Assembly: GCF_000685215.1 (NCBI RefSeq)
Contig: NZ_ARYJ01000005.1
Span: forward strand, 62,001-126,000
Source of the DNA: Hyphomonas jannaschiana VP2
Lineage (GTDB): Bacteria; Pseudomonadota; Alphaproteobacteria; Caulobacterales; Hyphomonadaceae
Reading direction: 5' to 3'
Length of the DNA: 64,000 bases
Position numbers and translations under genes: made by a program. The notes below the pieces were generated by a model that did no database searches, had not been told where the DNA came from, and saw nothing but the letters and a program-made list of their open reading frames with translations. Shown here piece by piece: positions 46,769 through 55,682 of the stretch (positions are counted from its first letter, which is position 1; every line of letters begins with the position of its first letter).

Positions 46769-48042
46769 GCGTCTATTTCTCCGATCAGCTGCCTGCCGTC
46801 ATGCCCGGTTATATGGGCCCGGACTGGCCGTCCAGCATGGCCAGGGTCGCGCGACAGTTTTACGGGGGTGAAGTCCGGCAGGCGCGCGGAACTTCCCCGC
46901 TCCACCAGGACGTCGCAGGTTTCGCCAATATGGCGCGAAAAGTGGGTTTTGAGGGCGTTTTCACCTGTTTCACGCAAGCGTGCGGCGCGTTCCTTGATGA
47001 TCGCCTTGTCCAGCTGAGGCATCCGCGCCGCCGGGGTACCGGGGCGCGGGCTGTAGGGAAAGACGTGCAGGAAGGCGAGGCCGCAGTCTTCCACGAGGCT
47101 GACCGAGTTCTCGAAATGGGCCTCGGTCTCCGTTGGGAACCCAGCTATGATGTCTGCGCCAAGTGCAATATCCGGACGCAAGGCACGCAATTTCTCAGCC
47201 AACGCAATCGCATCCTCGCGCGCATGACGGCGCTTCATCCGCTTCAGGATGAGGTTGTCCCCATGCTGTAGCGAGAGGTGCATGAAGGGCGCGAGCCGCG
47301 GCTCGCCCATCGCCTCAAACAGGGCGTCGTCGATCTCGATGGCGTCGATGGAGGAAATGCGCAGCTGTTTCAGCTCCGGCACCAGTTTCAGGATGCGTTG
47401 GACGAGATTGCCAAGCTGTGGTGTGCCCGGAAGGTCCGCGCCCCAGCTGGTGAGGTCCACGCCGGTCAGCACGACCTCATAATGGCCCGTCTCCACGAGG
47501 CGGCGCACCTGGTCCACCACCTCCCCTGCCGGGACGGAGCGGGAATTCCCACGCCCGTACGGAATAATGCAAAAAGTACAGCGGTGGTCGCAGCCATTCT
47601 GAACCTGAACATAAGCCCGCGCCCGCCCGTCCATGCCATCGATCAGGTGAGCGGCGGTTTCCTTCACCGACATGATGTCGTTGACGCGCACTTTCTCATG
47701 CCCGCCCAGCAGGTCCGCCGGTTGCCAGGTCTCGGCCTTCATCTTCTCATGATTGCCGATAACGCGGGTGACTTCCGGCATCTTCGCGAACATGTCCGGA
47801 TCGATCTGGGCCGCGCAGCCCGTAACGAGGATGGGCGCGCCCGGATGCTCCTTCGCCGCGCGGCGAATGGCCTGACGGGCCGAACGCACCGCCTCCCCCG
47901 TCACCGCGCAGGTGTTCACGATCACCGCATCGGAAAGCCCTGCGTCAGCCGCATGGCCGCGCATCACCTCGGACTCATAGGAGTTGAGGCGGCATCCGAG
48001 CGTAATCAGCGTCGGGCTGGAAGGCGGCTTCTGGTCTGTCAT
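46765..48042 (-). CDS. mtaB: tRNA t6A37 methylthiotransferase MtaB
   Basis: This radical-SAM enzyme makes ms2t6A37 in ANN-decoding tRNAs. The 425-aa protein has the MTTase cysteines LGCRLN (C17), VNTCAVT and GCAAQ, and radical-SAM CDHRCTFC. GCRLN and the VNTCAVT pattern separate MtaB from MiaB, which is encoded at the left end. ATG 48042 is used; 48081 is an in-frame alternative. It is coupled to ftsY by a four-base overlap. Confidence 0.95.
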   Translation of the reverse strand: MTDQKPPSSPTLITLGCRLNSYESEVMRGHAADAGLSDAVIVNTCAVTGEAVRSARQAIRRAAKEHPGAPILVTGCAAQIDPDMFAKMPEVTRVIGNHEKMKAETWQPADLLGGHEKVRVNDIMSVKETAAHLIDGMDGRARAYVQVQNGCDHRCTFCIIPYGRGNSRSVPAGEVVDQVRRLVETGHYEVVLTGVDLTSWGADLPGTPQLGNLVQRILKLVPELKQLRISSIDAIEIDDALFEAMGEPRLAPFMHLSLQHGDNLILKRMKRRHAREDAIALAEKLRALRPDIALGADIIAGFPTETEAHFENSVSLVEDCGLAFLHVFPYSPRPGTPAARMPQLDKAIIKERAARLRETGENALKTHFSRHIGETCDVLVERGSSARLPDFTPVKLSRDPGHAGRPVRAHITGHDGRQLIGEIDA

Positions 48043-48098
48043 CGCGATCTCGTGCAGCGCACATCGCGCCGGAACGGGCACGAATCAAGCACTCTGCC

Positions 48099-48908
48099 TC
48101 AGATTTCGGTTTCGAATTCCAGTTCGACCGGGCCGGTCATGTAGACGCGATCGTCGCTTTCGCGCCATTCGATCAGCAATTCGCCGCCATCAAGGATCAG
48201 TTTCGCCGTCCGTTCGGTGAGCTTCGCACGCGCTGCGCAGACGAGCGCCGCGCACGCGCCCGTGCCACAGGCCTTGGTCAGCCCTGCCCCGCGTTCCCAG
48301 ACGCGCAGGCGGATCGTCTGCCGGTCGATCACCTGCGCAAAGCCAACATTGGTGCCTTCCGGGAACAGCGGATGCCACTCCACCAGCGGGCCAAGCGCCG
48401 GAATGTCATAAGCGTCCACGTCGGAAACAAAGAACACCGCGTGCGGATTGCCCATGGAGACGACGGCGGGACGAGACAGGATGGGGTTGTCCATCGGGCC
48501 GATTTTCACATCGACGCCGCGTACATCCATCTTTTCCGCCAGCGGAATGTCTTCCCAGCCCATCAGGGGCGAGCCCATGTCCACCGTGATCAGGCCATCC
48601 TCAGCGCGGAAGGCGCGCAGCATGTCAGCCTCGGTCTGGATGGTGATGCGGTCCTTGCCGGTCTCGTCCAGCAGGAGGCGGCCGACGCAGCGGCTGGCAT
48701 TGCCGCAGGCGGAGACTTCACCGCCATCCTTGTTCCAGATGCGCATGAACACGTCGCGCGCAGCATCCCGTTCGAGCGCGATCACCTGGTCAGCTTTCAT
48801 TTCCTCGGCAAGCTGGCGCACCTGATCCTCCGTGGGGGAGAACGGCACAGACCGGGCGTCAAAAATGGCAAAGGCATTGCCCGCCCCGTTCATCTTCCAG
48901 ATCTTCAT
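48099..48908 (-). CDS. dapF: Diaminopimelate epimerase
   Basis: DapF makes meso-diaminopimelate for lysine and peptidoglycan. The 269-aa protein has the catalytic cysteines in SACGNASRCVGR (C68) and KACGTGACAA, and MNGAGNAFAIFDAR at the N-terminus. The usual binding motif GGE(V/T) appears as DGGEVSACGN. It sits upstream of mtaB on the same strand. Confidence 0.96.
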   Translation of the reverse strand: MKIWKMNGAGNAFAIFDARSVPFSPTEDQVRQLAEEMKADQVIALERDAARDVFMRIWNKDGGEVSACGNASRCVGRLLLDETGKDRITIQTEADMLRAFRAEDGLITVDMGSPLMGWEDIPLAEKMDVRGVDVKIGPMDNPILSRPAVVSMGNPHAVFFVSDVDAYDIPALGPLVEWHPLFPEGTNVGFAQVIDRQTIRLRVWERGAGLTKACGTGACAALVCAARAKLTERTAKLILDGGELLIEWRESDDRVYMTGPVELEFETEI

Positions 48909-48959
48909 ATGCGCATCCGGCTCCGGTTTTCAGGCAACTGCGTAGCGGGCTCTATTGCC

Positions 48960-49385
48960 CTATCGCGGCAGCCGCGTCGAGACGATCCATCCGGCAACCT
49001 GAATGCCGAGCGCCAGAAGCAGCACCGCCGGGATCAGCCGGTGAGACACGAACAGGGAAAGCGCGGCAACCGCCATACAGGCATAATCCACGAGATCCGA
49101 CGACATCAGCCAGCCTTCCGGCGTGCGGGCCCGGCGGACGTCCAGCAGCGTCACGCTTCGCCAGACACGGCCCATGTCGGGCGGACCGAATACTTCCTGA
49201 AGACGTTTCGGATCACGTATACCGGTCATTTCAGCAAGATCGCCGACCTGTGCTTCACCAAGCGCGATATTCCGTTTGCGGCCCGACGTGCCGATCAGGC
49301 TGACCAATGCCGACAGGAACACTGCAAGCGCGATAGCCATCAGCGTAAATCCGTCAAAAGGGCCATACCCGCTCATGGCAGGCAT
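48960..49385 (-). CDS. Hypothetical membrane protein downstream of mch
   Basis: The 141-aa protein has an N-terminal hydrophobic segment (LMAIALAVFLSALVSLI), a charged middle with DPKRLQEVFGPPDMGRVWRS, and two C-terminal hydrophobic segments (YACMAVAALSLFVS and LIPAVLLLALGIQVAGWIV). No family recognised. Two starts, 49385 and 49376, are possible and neither has a strong ribosome site. Confidence 0.65.
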   Translation of the reverse strand: MPAMSGYGPFDGFTLMAIALAVFLSALVSLIGTSGRKRNIALGEAQVGDLAEMTGIRDPKRLQEVFGPPDMGRVWRSVTLLDVRRARTPEGWLMSSDLVDYACMAVAALSLFVSHRLIPAVLLLALGIQVAGWIVSTRLPR

Positions 49386-49413
49386 ATAGGCGCGGGCAAC
49401 CCGTTCCGGAAGA

Positions 49414-50472
49414 TCAACGGCCGCTGAGTTTGGGGATCGCCGCCCAATAGTCGAAGTCGAGGAGCACGCCGTCGGCATATTTGCCATCGCCGGTCTTGTA
49501 GGCGAAGGCGCCCGGGTCCTGGTCCTTCACGGCGACGAGGCGCAGGCGCAGGGCCCCTGCCTTGTCCGACAGGTCTGCCTTGTCCAGCACTTCGCTCCAG
49601 GCATAGATCGTGTCGCCGGCGAACAGCGGGCTCGCATGCGTGCCGGCATTGATGGCCAGCACCTGACCGGCATTGGCAAGGCCGTTGAAAGCAAGCGACC
49701 GCGCAATCGAGATCACCACACCGCCATAGATCAGGCGCTTGCCGAAACGGCTGGATTTCTGGCCATGGGCGTCGAAATGGACTTTTGCGGTGTTCTGGTA
49801 GAGGCGCGTCGCGATCTGATGCTCGGCCTCTTCAACAGTCATGCCGTCGACGTGATTGATCTTCTCGCCGATCTCGTAGTCTTCATAGCCATAAGGCGAT
49901 CCGGCGAGGGAGAAGTCCCAATCCTCCATTGGGGCGAAGCCTTCCAGCTCGCTGCCCGGCACGGCGTCCGGAAGGTCCGGAATATGGGTCGGCGGCACGG
50001 CGGCATCCTCTTCCCACTTGTTCACCATCACCCAGCGCACGAAGGACATGACTTCGATGCCATTCTGGTTGAAGCCGCGGGTGCGCACCCAGACAACGCC
50101 GGTGCGCTTGTTGGAGTTTTCCTTCATGCCGATGACTTCGGATACGGTGTTCAGCGTGTCGCCGGGCATGATCGGACGGCGAATGCGGCCATCGGCATAG
50201 CCGAGGTTTGCCACCGCGTTCAGCGAGATGTCCGGCACAGACTTGCCGAAGACGACATGGAAGGCGTGGATCGGGTCGATGGCAAGGCCCGGCAGGCCAG
50301 CAGCCTTTGCAAACTCCGCCGAGGAATACTGGGCGTAGCGGTTACCGGTCAGCGCCCGATAGAGCGCGATGTCACCCTCGGTCACCGTCTGGGGCGTGGC
50401 ATGGACGAGTTCCATGCCGATCGAGAAGTCCTCGAAATAATTGCCGGGATTGGATTTTGTCTGTGCGGTCAT
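49414..50472 (-). CDS. mch: Mesaconyl-CoA hydratase (beta-methylmalyl-CoA dehydratase)
   Basis: This enzyme hydrates mesaconyl-CoA to beta-methylmalyl-CoA in the ethylmalonyl-CoA pathway. The 352-aa double-hotdog MaoC protein has NPGNYFEDFSIGMELVHATP, VFGKSVPDISLNAVANLGYA and a second hotdog with RLYQNTAKVHFDAH and RLIYGGVVISIARSLAFNGL. These segments match Mch, not generic MaoC. A CitE-family gene for the following pathway step lies upstream on the same strand. Confidence 0.92.
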   Translation of the reverse strand: MTAQTKSNPGNYFEDFSIGMELVHATPQTVTEGDIALYRALTGNRYAQYSSAEFAKAAGLPGLAIDPIHAFHVVFGKSVPDISLNAVANLGYADGRIRRPIMPGDTLNTVSEVIGMKENSNKRTGVVWVRTRGFNQNGIEVMSFVRWVMVNKWEEDAAVPPTHIPDLPDAVPGSELEGFAPMEDWDFSLAGSPYGYEDYEIGEKINHVDGMTVEEAEHQIATRLYQNTAKVHFDAHGQKSSRFGKRLIYGGVVISIARSLAFNGLANAGQVLAINAGTHASPLFAGDTIYAWSEVLDKADLSDKAGALRLRLVAVKDQDPGAFAYKTGDGKYADGVLLDFDYWAAIPKLSGR

Positions 50473-50514
50473 GGCAGCCTCGGTTGCGGGGCCGCTGCCG
50501 GACCAGAGATCTGC

Positions 50515-50781
50515 CTAGATCTGCCAGCCGCCGCCCGTCATCTGATCGGCCACTACCTGCACGCTCGCACCATGGGAAATCAAGGCCGGAGACGCCTGAA
50601 GGACCCAAACCAGCGAAATCGCCGCAGTCAGCAGGCCGCCCAGCATCGCCTTGTCCGTCAGGCGAAGACGCAGGCGGTCCAGCATGTGCGGACCGGACAC
50701 CAGATAAGGCAGGCCAAAGAAGCAGAAACCGGCAAAGGCCAGGCCAAGGGCTGCAGCAGCGAGAAGAGCAAATATCATCAT
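50515..50781 (-). CDS. Small two-helix membrane protein
   Basis: The 88-aa protein has two hydrophobic segments (FALLAAAALGLAFAGFCFFG and AMLGGLLTAAISLVWVL) separated by a basic loop (HMLDRLRLRLTDK). It lies between arsC-like and mch on the same strand. No family recognised. The start may be either of two adjacent ATGs. Confidence 0.65.
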   Translation of the reverse strand: MMIFALLAAAALGLAFAGFCFFGLPYLVSGPHMLDRLRLRLTDKAMLGGLLTAAISLVWVLQASPALISHGASVQVVADQMTGGGWQI

Positions 50782-50873
50782 GCCCTGAGAGTCGCGCGGA
50801 ATGGCTTATATCCGGCGACAGGAATCGATGAAATTTGATCGAATCGGCCCGTTTTGAGCCGTTTTCGCAGTTG

Positions 50874-51221
50874 TCAGACGAGTTTCAGTAGATCTTCCGG
50901 CGGCCGGCCCAGCACGGCCTTCTTGCCCTTGATGCCGATCGGACGCTGGATCAGCTTCGGATTCGCGGCCATCGCCTCGAAAATCGCTTCATCGCTGGAG
51001 TCTGCATCGATCCCGGCGGCGGGAGCGTCCTTGGCGCGCATGAACACCCGCGGCGAGACCCCGCCCATCTTTTTCGCGATGTCTTTCAGCTCATCGACCG
51101 ACAGCTGCTCGCTGACATTCATGTACTTGCGCACATCAGGCTCAACACCGGCCTCTTTCAGCATTTCCAGCCCCTTGCGTGAGGTTGAGCAGTTCGGATT
51201 GTGCAGGATCGTATAGGTCAT
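50874..51221 (-). CDS. ArsC/Spx-family protein (arsenate reductase-like)
   Basis: The 115-aa thioredoxin-fold protein has a single N-terminal cysteine in LHNPNCSTSRKG (C11), then DVRKYMN and IQRPIGIKGKKAVLGRPPE, the ArsC pattern. Glutaredoxin-linked arsenate reductases use one Cys and an Arg in IQRPI. No other ars genes are nearby, so a YfgD/ArsC-like stress role is as likely as arsenate reduction. ATG 51221 follows GGGGAGA. Confidence 0.9.
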   Translation of the reverse strand: MTYTILHNPNCSTSRKGLEMLKEAGVEPDVRKYMNVSEQLSVDELKDIAKKMGGVSPRVFMRAKDAPAAGIDADSSDEAIFEAMAANPKLIQRPIGIKGKKAVLGRPPEDLLKLV

Positions 51222-51241
51222 AAGCGTCTCCCCTTCTCTGC

Positions 51242-52129
51242 TCACGCCGTTTCGAAGGCGCGGATGGCTTCATCCATCGCCACAGTGCGGCGGGCTTCGT
51301 CGAGATGCAGCAGTTCGGTCATCTTGCCGTTCACTTTCAGTACGCCCTTGCCGGCATTGGCCGGGTCGGCGAACGCCTCGATCACAGCCTTGGCCTGCTC
51401 CACATCATGCTGGCTGGGCGCGAAGACGCGGTTGGCCGTTTCCAGCTGCGAGGGGTGGATCAGCGTCTTGCCGTCAAAGCCAAGGTCGCGGCCCTGTTCA
51501 CATTCATTGATCAGGCCATCCTCATCCTTGATGTCGTTGAAGACGCCATCAATCGCATAAAGGCCATAGGCGCGCGCCGCCGCGATGGAGAGTTGCAATG
51601 CCGTCTGGAAAGCAATCCGGTCCGGCGTCATCCTGGCGCGATATTCCTTGGCCAGATCGTTGGTGCCCATCACGAACGTGGTCAGGCGCGTGTCTTCAGA
51701 CGCCGCTGCAATCTCTTCGACCCTGAGGATTGCCTTGGGCATTTCGATCATGACCCAGAGGCCGAAATCGTTCGGCGCGCCAGCTTCAGTCAGCGCCGCA
51801 TCCAGGGTCATGATGTCTGCAGCCGATTCCACTTTGGGCGCCAAAACGGCCTTGGCGCCGCAAGCGACGGCGGCTTTGAGGTCATCCTCGCCCCATTCCG
51901 TGTTCAGCCCGTTCATACGGATGACGATCTCACGATGGCCATAACCGCCCTGCTTCACGGCGCTCACGATGGCTTCGCGCGCCGTGAGCTTGGCATCCGG
52001 GGCCACAGCATCTTCGAGGTCCAGCAAAAGCGTATCGGCTGGCAGGCCGCGGGCCTTTTCGAGGGCCCGTTCATTGGCGCCCGGCATATAGAGACAGGAG
52101 CGGCGCGGGCGGTGCGTCTGTGAAGCCAT
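51242..52129 (-). CDS. CitE-family (3S)-malyl-CoA thioesterase/malyl-CoA lyase-like protein
   Basis: The 295-aa HpcH/HpaI-type barrel has RSCLYMPGANERALEKARGL, LLDLEDAVAPDAK with the metal Asp/Glu region, VLAPKVESAAD, MIEMPKAIL and GFDGKTLIHPSQLETAN. The N-terminus matches the (3S)-malyl-CoA thioesterase (Mcl2) more than the malyl-CoA lyase Mcl1. Together with mch on the same strand it fits the ethylmalonyl-CoA pathway. Citramalyl-CoA lyase or citrate-lyase-beta-like activity is the alternative. arsC-like follows after 20 nt. Confidence 0.88.
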   Translation of the reverse strand: MASQTHRPRRSCLYMPGANERALEKARGLPADTLLLDLEDAVAPDAKLTAREAIVSAVKQGGYGHREIVIRMNGLNTEWGEDDLKAAVACGAKAVLAPKVESAADIMTLDAALTEAGAPNDFGLWVMIEMPKAILRVEEIAAASEDTRLTTFVMGTNDLAKEYRARMTPDRIAFQTALQLSIAAARAYGLYAIDGVFNDIKDEDGLINECEQGRDLGFDGKTLIHPSQLETANRVFAPSQHDVEQAKAVIEAFADPANAGKGVLKVNGKMTELLHLDEARRTVAMDEAIRAFETA

Positions 52130-52258
52130 GGTCGTTCAATCCCTTTTCAAGCGCGCGGACTATCGCCCTGCACTGCAACTGGTGCAACTGCGGCAATTGC
52201 TTCCCGGCAAGAAAACCGGTTAGCTCGCCGATCCATTCAAATATCCCGGAACCTTTAA

Positions 52259-52780
52259 ATGAATTGGCGTGCCCTGCTCCTAATGCTGCCTGCGGTTGCC
52301 GCGCCTGCACTGCAGGCCTTCGCTGAGCCGATTACCATCATCGAGCTTCGGGACGAGTTCGCCAAGCGCGATGCCGAAGCGCTCGATATTGCCTATCTCG
52401 ACGGGCATCCGGTGATGACCGGAGAAATGCTGGGGCAGAGCTTCGATGCGATCTTGCGCGATTGCGCGGGCCCACAGAAGGCCTGTGAAGCGATCCGTTA
52501 TGTCTCCTGCCGCGAAATGCCGGGCTTTTCCCGCATCGAAGCGCTGGAAGTCGCGAATGCGCACAATGCCGGCTACAAGAACGCGGCTGCCTATGCCGAA
52601 GAGAAATGGTTCGGACAGGTCGTCTGCATTCGCCTGCAGCAGGATTTCCGGGACGATGTGCAGTTTGGCTTCCCTCAGATCTTCGAGTGGCAGATGGAAC
52701 TGGAGGACTTCCTCCAGGAGATGGACGACGCCCAGGCTGACAAACTGGCGGTAAACGTCCTCGACAACGCCGCAGAATAG
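52259..52780 (+). CDS. YbjN-like exported protein
   Basis: The 173-aa protein has a signal peptide (LLLMLPAVAAPALQAFA). The mature part resembles the YbjN/secretion-chaperone-like fold: a first helix region, two central cysteines (DCAGPQKACEAIRYVSCRE), AHNAGYKNAAAYAEEKWFGQ and a final acidic helix FEWQMELEDFLQEMDDAQ. YbjN proteins have no established activity. The serine hydrolase gene begins 16 nt later. Confidence 0.75.
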   Translation: MNWRALLLMLPAVAAPALQAFAEPITIIELRDEFAKRDAEALDIAYLDGHPVMTGEMLGQSFDAILRDCAGPQKACEAIRYVSCREMPGFSRIEALEVANAHNAGYKNAAAYAEEKWFGQVVCIRLQQDFRDDVQFGFPQIFEWQMELEDFLQEMDDAQADKLAVNVLDNAAE

Positions 52781-52796
52781 GCCGTATGGCCGGGGG

Positions 52797-53900
52797 ATGA
52801 CTGACTTCCCGATTTCCGGCTTTACCGCCCCAGGCCTTGAATCCGTTCGCGACGCATTCGAGGCGAATTTCAATGAAACCGACGAACTCGGCGCCGGGTT
52901 CGCGGTTTACCACCGCGGCGAACTGGTCGCCTCTCTGCTTGGCGGCTGGGCCGACCGGCAGAAAACGACCCCCTGGGGCGCCGACACGCTGGTCCCGGTC
53001 TATTCCACAACCAAGGGCATCGCCGCCTTCGTGCTCGCCTCCCTCGTCGATACGCTGCCGGACGGTTACGAAACGCCCGTTGCAACCGTCTGGCCGGAGT
53101 TTGCCGCCAATGGGAAAGAGGCCGTCACGATCGGACAGGCACTGAGTCATCAGGCAGGCCTCCCCGGTTTTCCGGAAGAGATCGACCCCGAGCTCTGGCT
53201 GGACGCGCCCGCCTGCGCCGCCGCCATCGCAGAACTCGCGCCGATGTGGCCGCCGGGCACCGCGCATGGCTACCACCCGCTGACATGGGGCTATATCGCC
53301 GGAGAGATCGCCCGCCGGATCAGCGGCGAGACGCTCGGCACAACGCTGAAATCCATGTTCTCGGATGTGGATTTCCATATCGGCCTGCCCGCCAGCGAAC
53401 ATGACCGCTGCGCCGACATCAAACGCCCGAACGCCCTCGCAGACCTTGGTGAGCTGAACGATTACCGCAAGGCCGCCTTCGTCTACAAATGGTCGGCCCC
53501 CAATCGTGGCGGCGCCATCTGGCGCGAAATCGAGATCCCCTCCGCCAACGGCCACGGCACGGCAGAAAGCGTCGGGGCGATTTACCATCACTATGCCCGC
53601 AGCGGCGGCGGAAAGCTCCGCGCCGGCATCTTCGAGGACCTGATCCGCCCGCGCACGCACGGGCCCGATCTCGTCCTGCCACTGGAGACGAGCTTCGGCG
53701 CCGGCATCATGCTGAACACGCACGGCCTGTTCGGCCCGAACCCGGCCACGCTCGGCCATTCCGGCTGGGGTGGATCGATGGCGGTCTCCGATCCGGACGC
53801 GGAACTCACCTGTGCCTATGTCATGAACCGGCAGTCGAATGTGCTGGTCGGCGATCCGCGTGCCGTGCGCCTCGTCGAAGCCGTCTACGCCGCCCTCTGA
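52797..53900 (+). CDS. Beta-lactamase-fold serine hydrolase (EstB-like esterase)
   Basis: The 367-aa protein has the SxxK nucleophile pair in PVYSTTKGIAAF (S70, K73), a Tyr in GYHPLTWGY and the third motif in LGHSGWGGS. No signal peptide is visible. This is the class-C-type esterase fold (EstB, family VIII), more likely esterase than beta-lactamase because it is cytosolic. It is tightly followed by the LysE exporter gene (1 nt gap). Confidence 0.9.
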   Translation: MTDFPISGFTAPGLESVRDAFEANFNETDELGAGFAVYHRGELVASLLGGWADRQKTTPWGADTLVPVYSTTKGIAAFVLASLVDTLPDGYETPVATVWPEFAANGKEAVTIGQALSHQAGLPGFPEEIDPELWLDAPACAAAIAELAPMWPPGTAHGYHPLTWGYIAGEIARRISGETLGTTLKSMFSDVDFHIGLPASEHDRCADIKRPNALADLGELNDYRKAAFVYKWSAPNRGGAIWREIEIPSANGHGTAESVGAIYHHYARSGGGKLRAGIFEDLIRPRTHGPDLVLPLETSFGAGIMLNTHGLFGPNPATLGHSGWGGSMAVSDPDAELTCAYVMNRQSNVLVGDPRAVRLVEAVYAAL

Positions 53901-53901
53901 C

Positions 53902-54519
53902 ATGTTCGCCTCGCTCGACTGGCCTGCCTTTATTGTTGCCATGCTGGCCGTGGAACTGACGCCCGGCCCGAACATGGGCTGGCTCGCGACCCTATCGGCC
54001 CGGGCAGGCCGCAAGCATGGCCTGAAAGCGGTGGCCGGCATCACACTGGGCCTTGCCGTACAGCTGGTCGCAGCCGCAACCGGCCTGTCTGCCGTACTTT
54101 CCGGGTCGATCACGCTTTATGAAGCCCTCCGCTGGGGCGGGGTTGCCTTCATGCTCTACCTCGCCTGGGAGGCTTTCAGCGACGATGGCTCAGCCCCGCC
54201 CGCCATGGCGAACAAGCTGGCTGGGTTCCGGCGGGGCCTGATCGCCAACCTCCTCAATCCGAAAGCGCTGGTGTTCTACCTGCTCGTTGTCGGGCAGTTC
54301 GCCGATCCACAGCTCGGCCACCTCTGGTTACAGATTCTCATCCTCGGCAGTCTGCATATTCTGCTGTCGCTGATCGTTCATGTGACCATCGTCCTGGTGG
54401 CCGATCATCTGGGCACGTTGCTGGACAAGTGGCGGACATCTTTTGCCGCGCGCCTCAGCTTCGGACTGGCGCTGGCCGTCGTTGCGCTATGGATTGCCAT
54501 GTCGACCGCGCGGCCCTGA
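53902..54519 (+). CDS. LysE family amino acid exporter
   Basis: The 205-aa protein has six hydrophobic segments and the N-terminal LysE signature AVELTPGPNMGWLATLSARA, then GRKHGLKAVAGITLGLAVQ and GLIANLLNPKALVFYLLVV. Family members export basic amino acids, homoserine or threonine. It starts one base after the serine hydrolase stop, so both genes share a transcript that ends at a terminator. Confidence 0.93.
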   Translation: MFASLDWPAFIVAMLAVELTPGPNMGWLATLSARAGRKHGLKAVAGITLGLAVQLVAAATGLSAVLSGSITLYEALRWGGVAFMLYLAWEAFSDDGSAPPAMANKLAGFRRGLIANLLNPKALVFYLLVVGQFADPQLGHLWLQILILGSLHILLSLIVHVTIVLVADHLGTLLDKWRTSFAARLSFGLALAVVALWIAMSTARP

Positions 54520-54601
54520 CGGACATTTCGCGATCTGGCCTGCTTATTGCAGGTTAGGTCTTCAGATAGGAATCCCATCTCTATCTGTCAGAAACTGACA
54601 C

Positions 54602-54640
54602 GCCCCGGTGCCGATCCCTCTGGCCCGGGGCATCTTTTTT
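54602..54640 (+). terminator. Rho-independent terminator after the LysE gene
   Basis: GCCCCGG-T-GCC (54602-54612) pairs with GGCCCGGGGC (54622-54631) with one bulged base, and ATCTTTTTT follows. It lies between the convergent lysE and rarD genes. Confidence 0.8.
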
Positions 54641-54647
54641 CCTGAAA

Positions 54648-55580
54648 TCAGACAGGCCGGGCCGCCCGCGCCAGCCTCCGGGCCTTGGCCTCCCCCATCA
54701 TCGAGTCGACGGTGAACACGGCAAGCGCCAGCCAGATAAACGCAAAAGCGATTCCCAGCGTCAGGCCGAACGGCTCCCGGAAGATGAAGACGGCAATCAG
54801 GAATTGAATGCTTGGGCCGATATACTGCATCATGCCCACGGTTGAGAGTTTCAATCGCTTGGCCGCCAGAGCAAACAGGATCAGCGGAAACGCCGTGATC
54901 GGTCCCGCTGCCATCAGCAGCGCAATATCCCAGCCGCCCTGCCCCATCAGCCGCCCGTCCGGTTGCTGCGCGAACCAGATCAGCCAGCCAAGCGCCAGCG
55001 GTACCAGGACAACCACTTCCATCAGGAAGCCGGCCCGGCTGTCGACGGCCATTTTCTTCCGGATGACGCCGTAAGAGGCGAAACTCATGCACAGGAACAG
55101 CGCGATCCATGGCACATGGCCATAAGCGACCGTCACGACGGCCACCCCGATGGCCGCGATCGCCACGGACACCCACTGCGCCGGTCGCAGCGTCTCCGTG
55201 AAGAAGACCATGCCGAACAGCACGCTGACCAGCGGATTGATGAAATAGCCAAGCGAGGCCTCGATCGTCCGGTCGGCATTCACCGCCCAGATGTAGACGC
55301 CCCAATTTGCTCCGATCACCAATCCGGACAGGATCAGCCACTTTGCGGTGCGCCAATGGAAGGCCGCCCGGATGTCGCGCCAGTTGCCTGCCAGAGCGAT
55401 CAGGAGCAGCGCCGTCGGAACGGACCAGACGATCCTGTGGGCCAGCAATTCCTGCGGCAGGACATGCCGCATCGCCCGGATGTACAGCGGCAGGCTGCCC
55501 CAGATGAAATAAGCTGTCAGACCGACAAGAAATCCGAAACGCTGGCTCGAAGACATGCGCCGCGCTGTATCAACACCCAT
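54648..55580 (-). CDS. rarD: RarD-like EamA transporter
   Basis: The 310-aa protein has ten hydrophobic segments. FGFLVGLTAYFIWGSLPLYI and ELLAHRIVWSVP are the RarD signature, followed by VNADRTIEASLGYFINPLVS and LQF/MMQYIGPSIQFLIAVFIF-like helices. RarD was named for chloramphenicol sensitivity but its cargo is uncertain. Start 55580 or 55556. Confidence 0.93.
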   Translation of the reverse strand: MGVDTARRMSSSQRFGFLVGLTAYFIWGSLPLYIRAMRHVLPQELLAHRIVWSVPTALLLIALAGNWRDIRAAFHWRTAKWLILSGLVIGANWGVYIWAVNADRTIEASLGYFINPLVSVLFGMVFFTETLRPAQWVSVAIAAIGVAVVTVAYGHVPWIALFLCMSFASYGVIRKKMAVDSRAGFLMEVVVLVPLALGWLIWFAQQPDGRLMGQGGWDIALLMAAGPITAFPLILFALAAKRLKLSTVGMMQYIGPSIQFLIAVFIFREPFGLTLGIAFAFIWLALAVFTVDSMMGEAKARRLARAARPV

Positions 55581-55682
55581 GCGCCTTGGATAGTCACGAA
55601 ATCCCGCGCTGTTTGCCTTGTTGGCGGCTTGGTCTAGATTTCAGGGAAATGGCCCGCAAACGCGACGGAGACAGCCCGCCTG

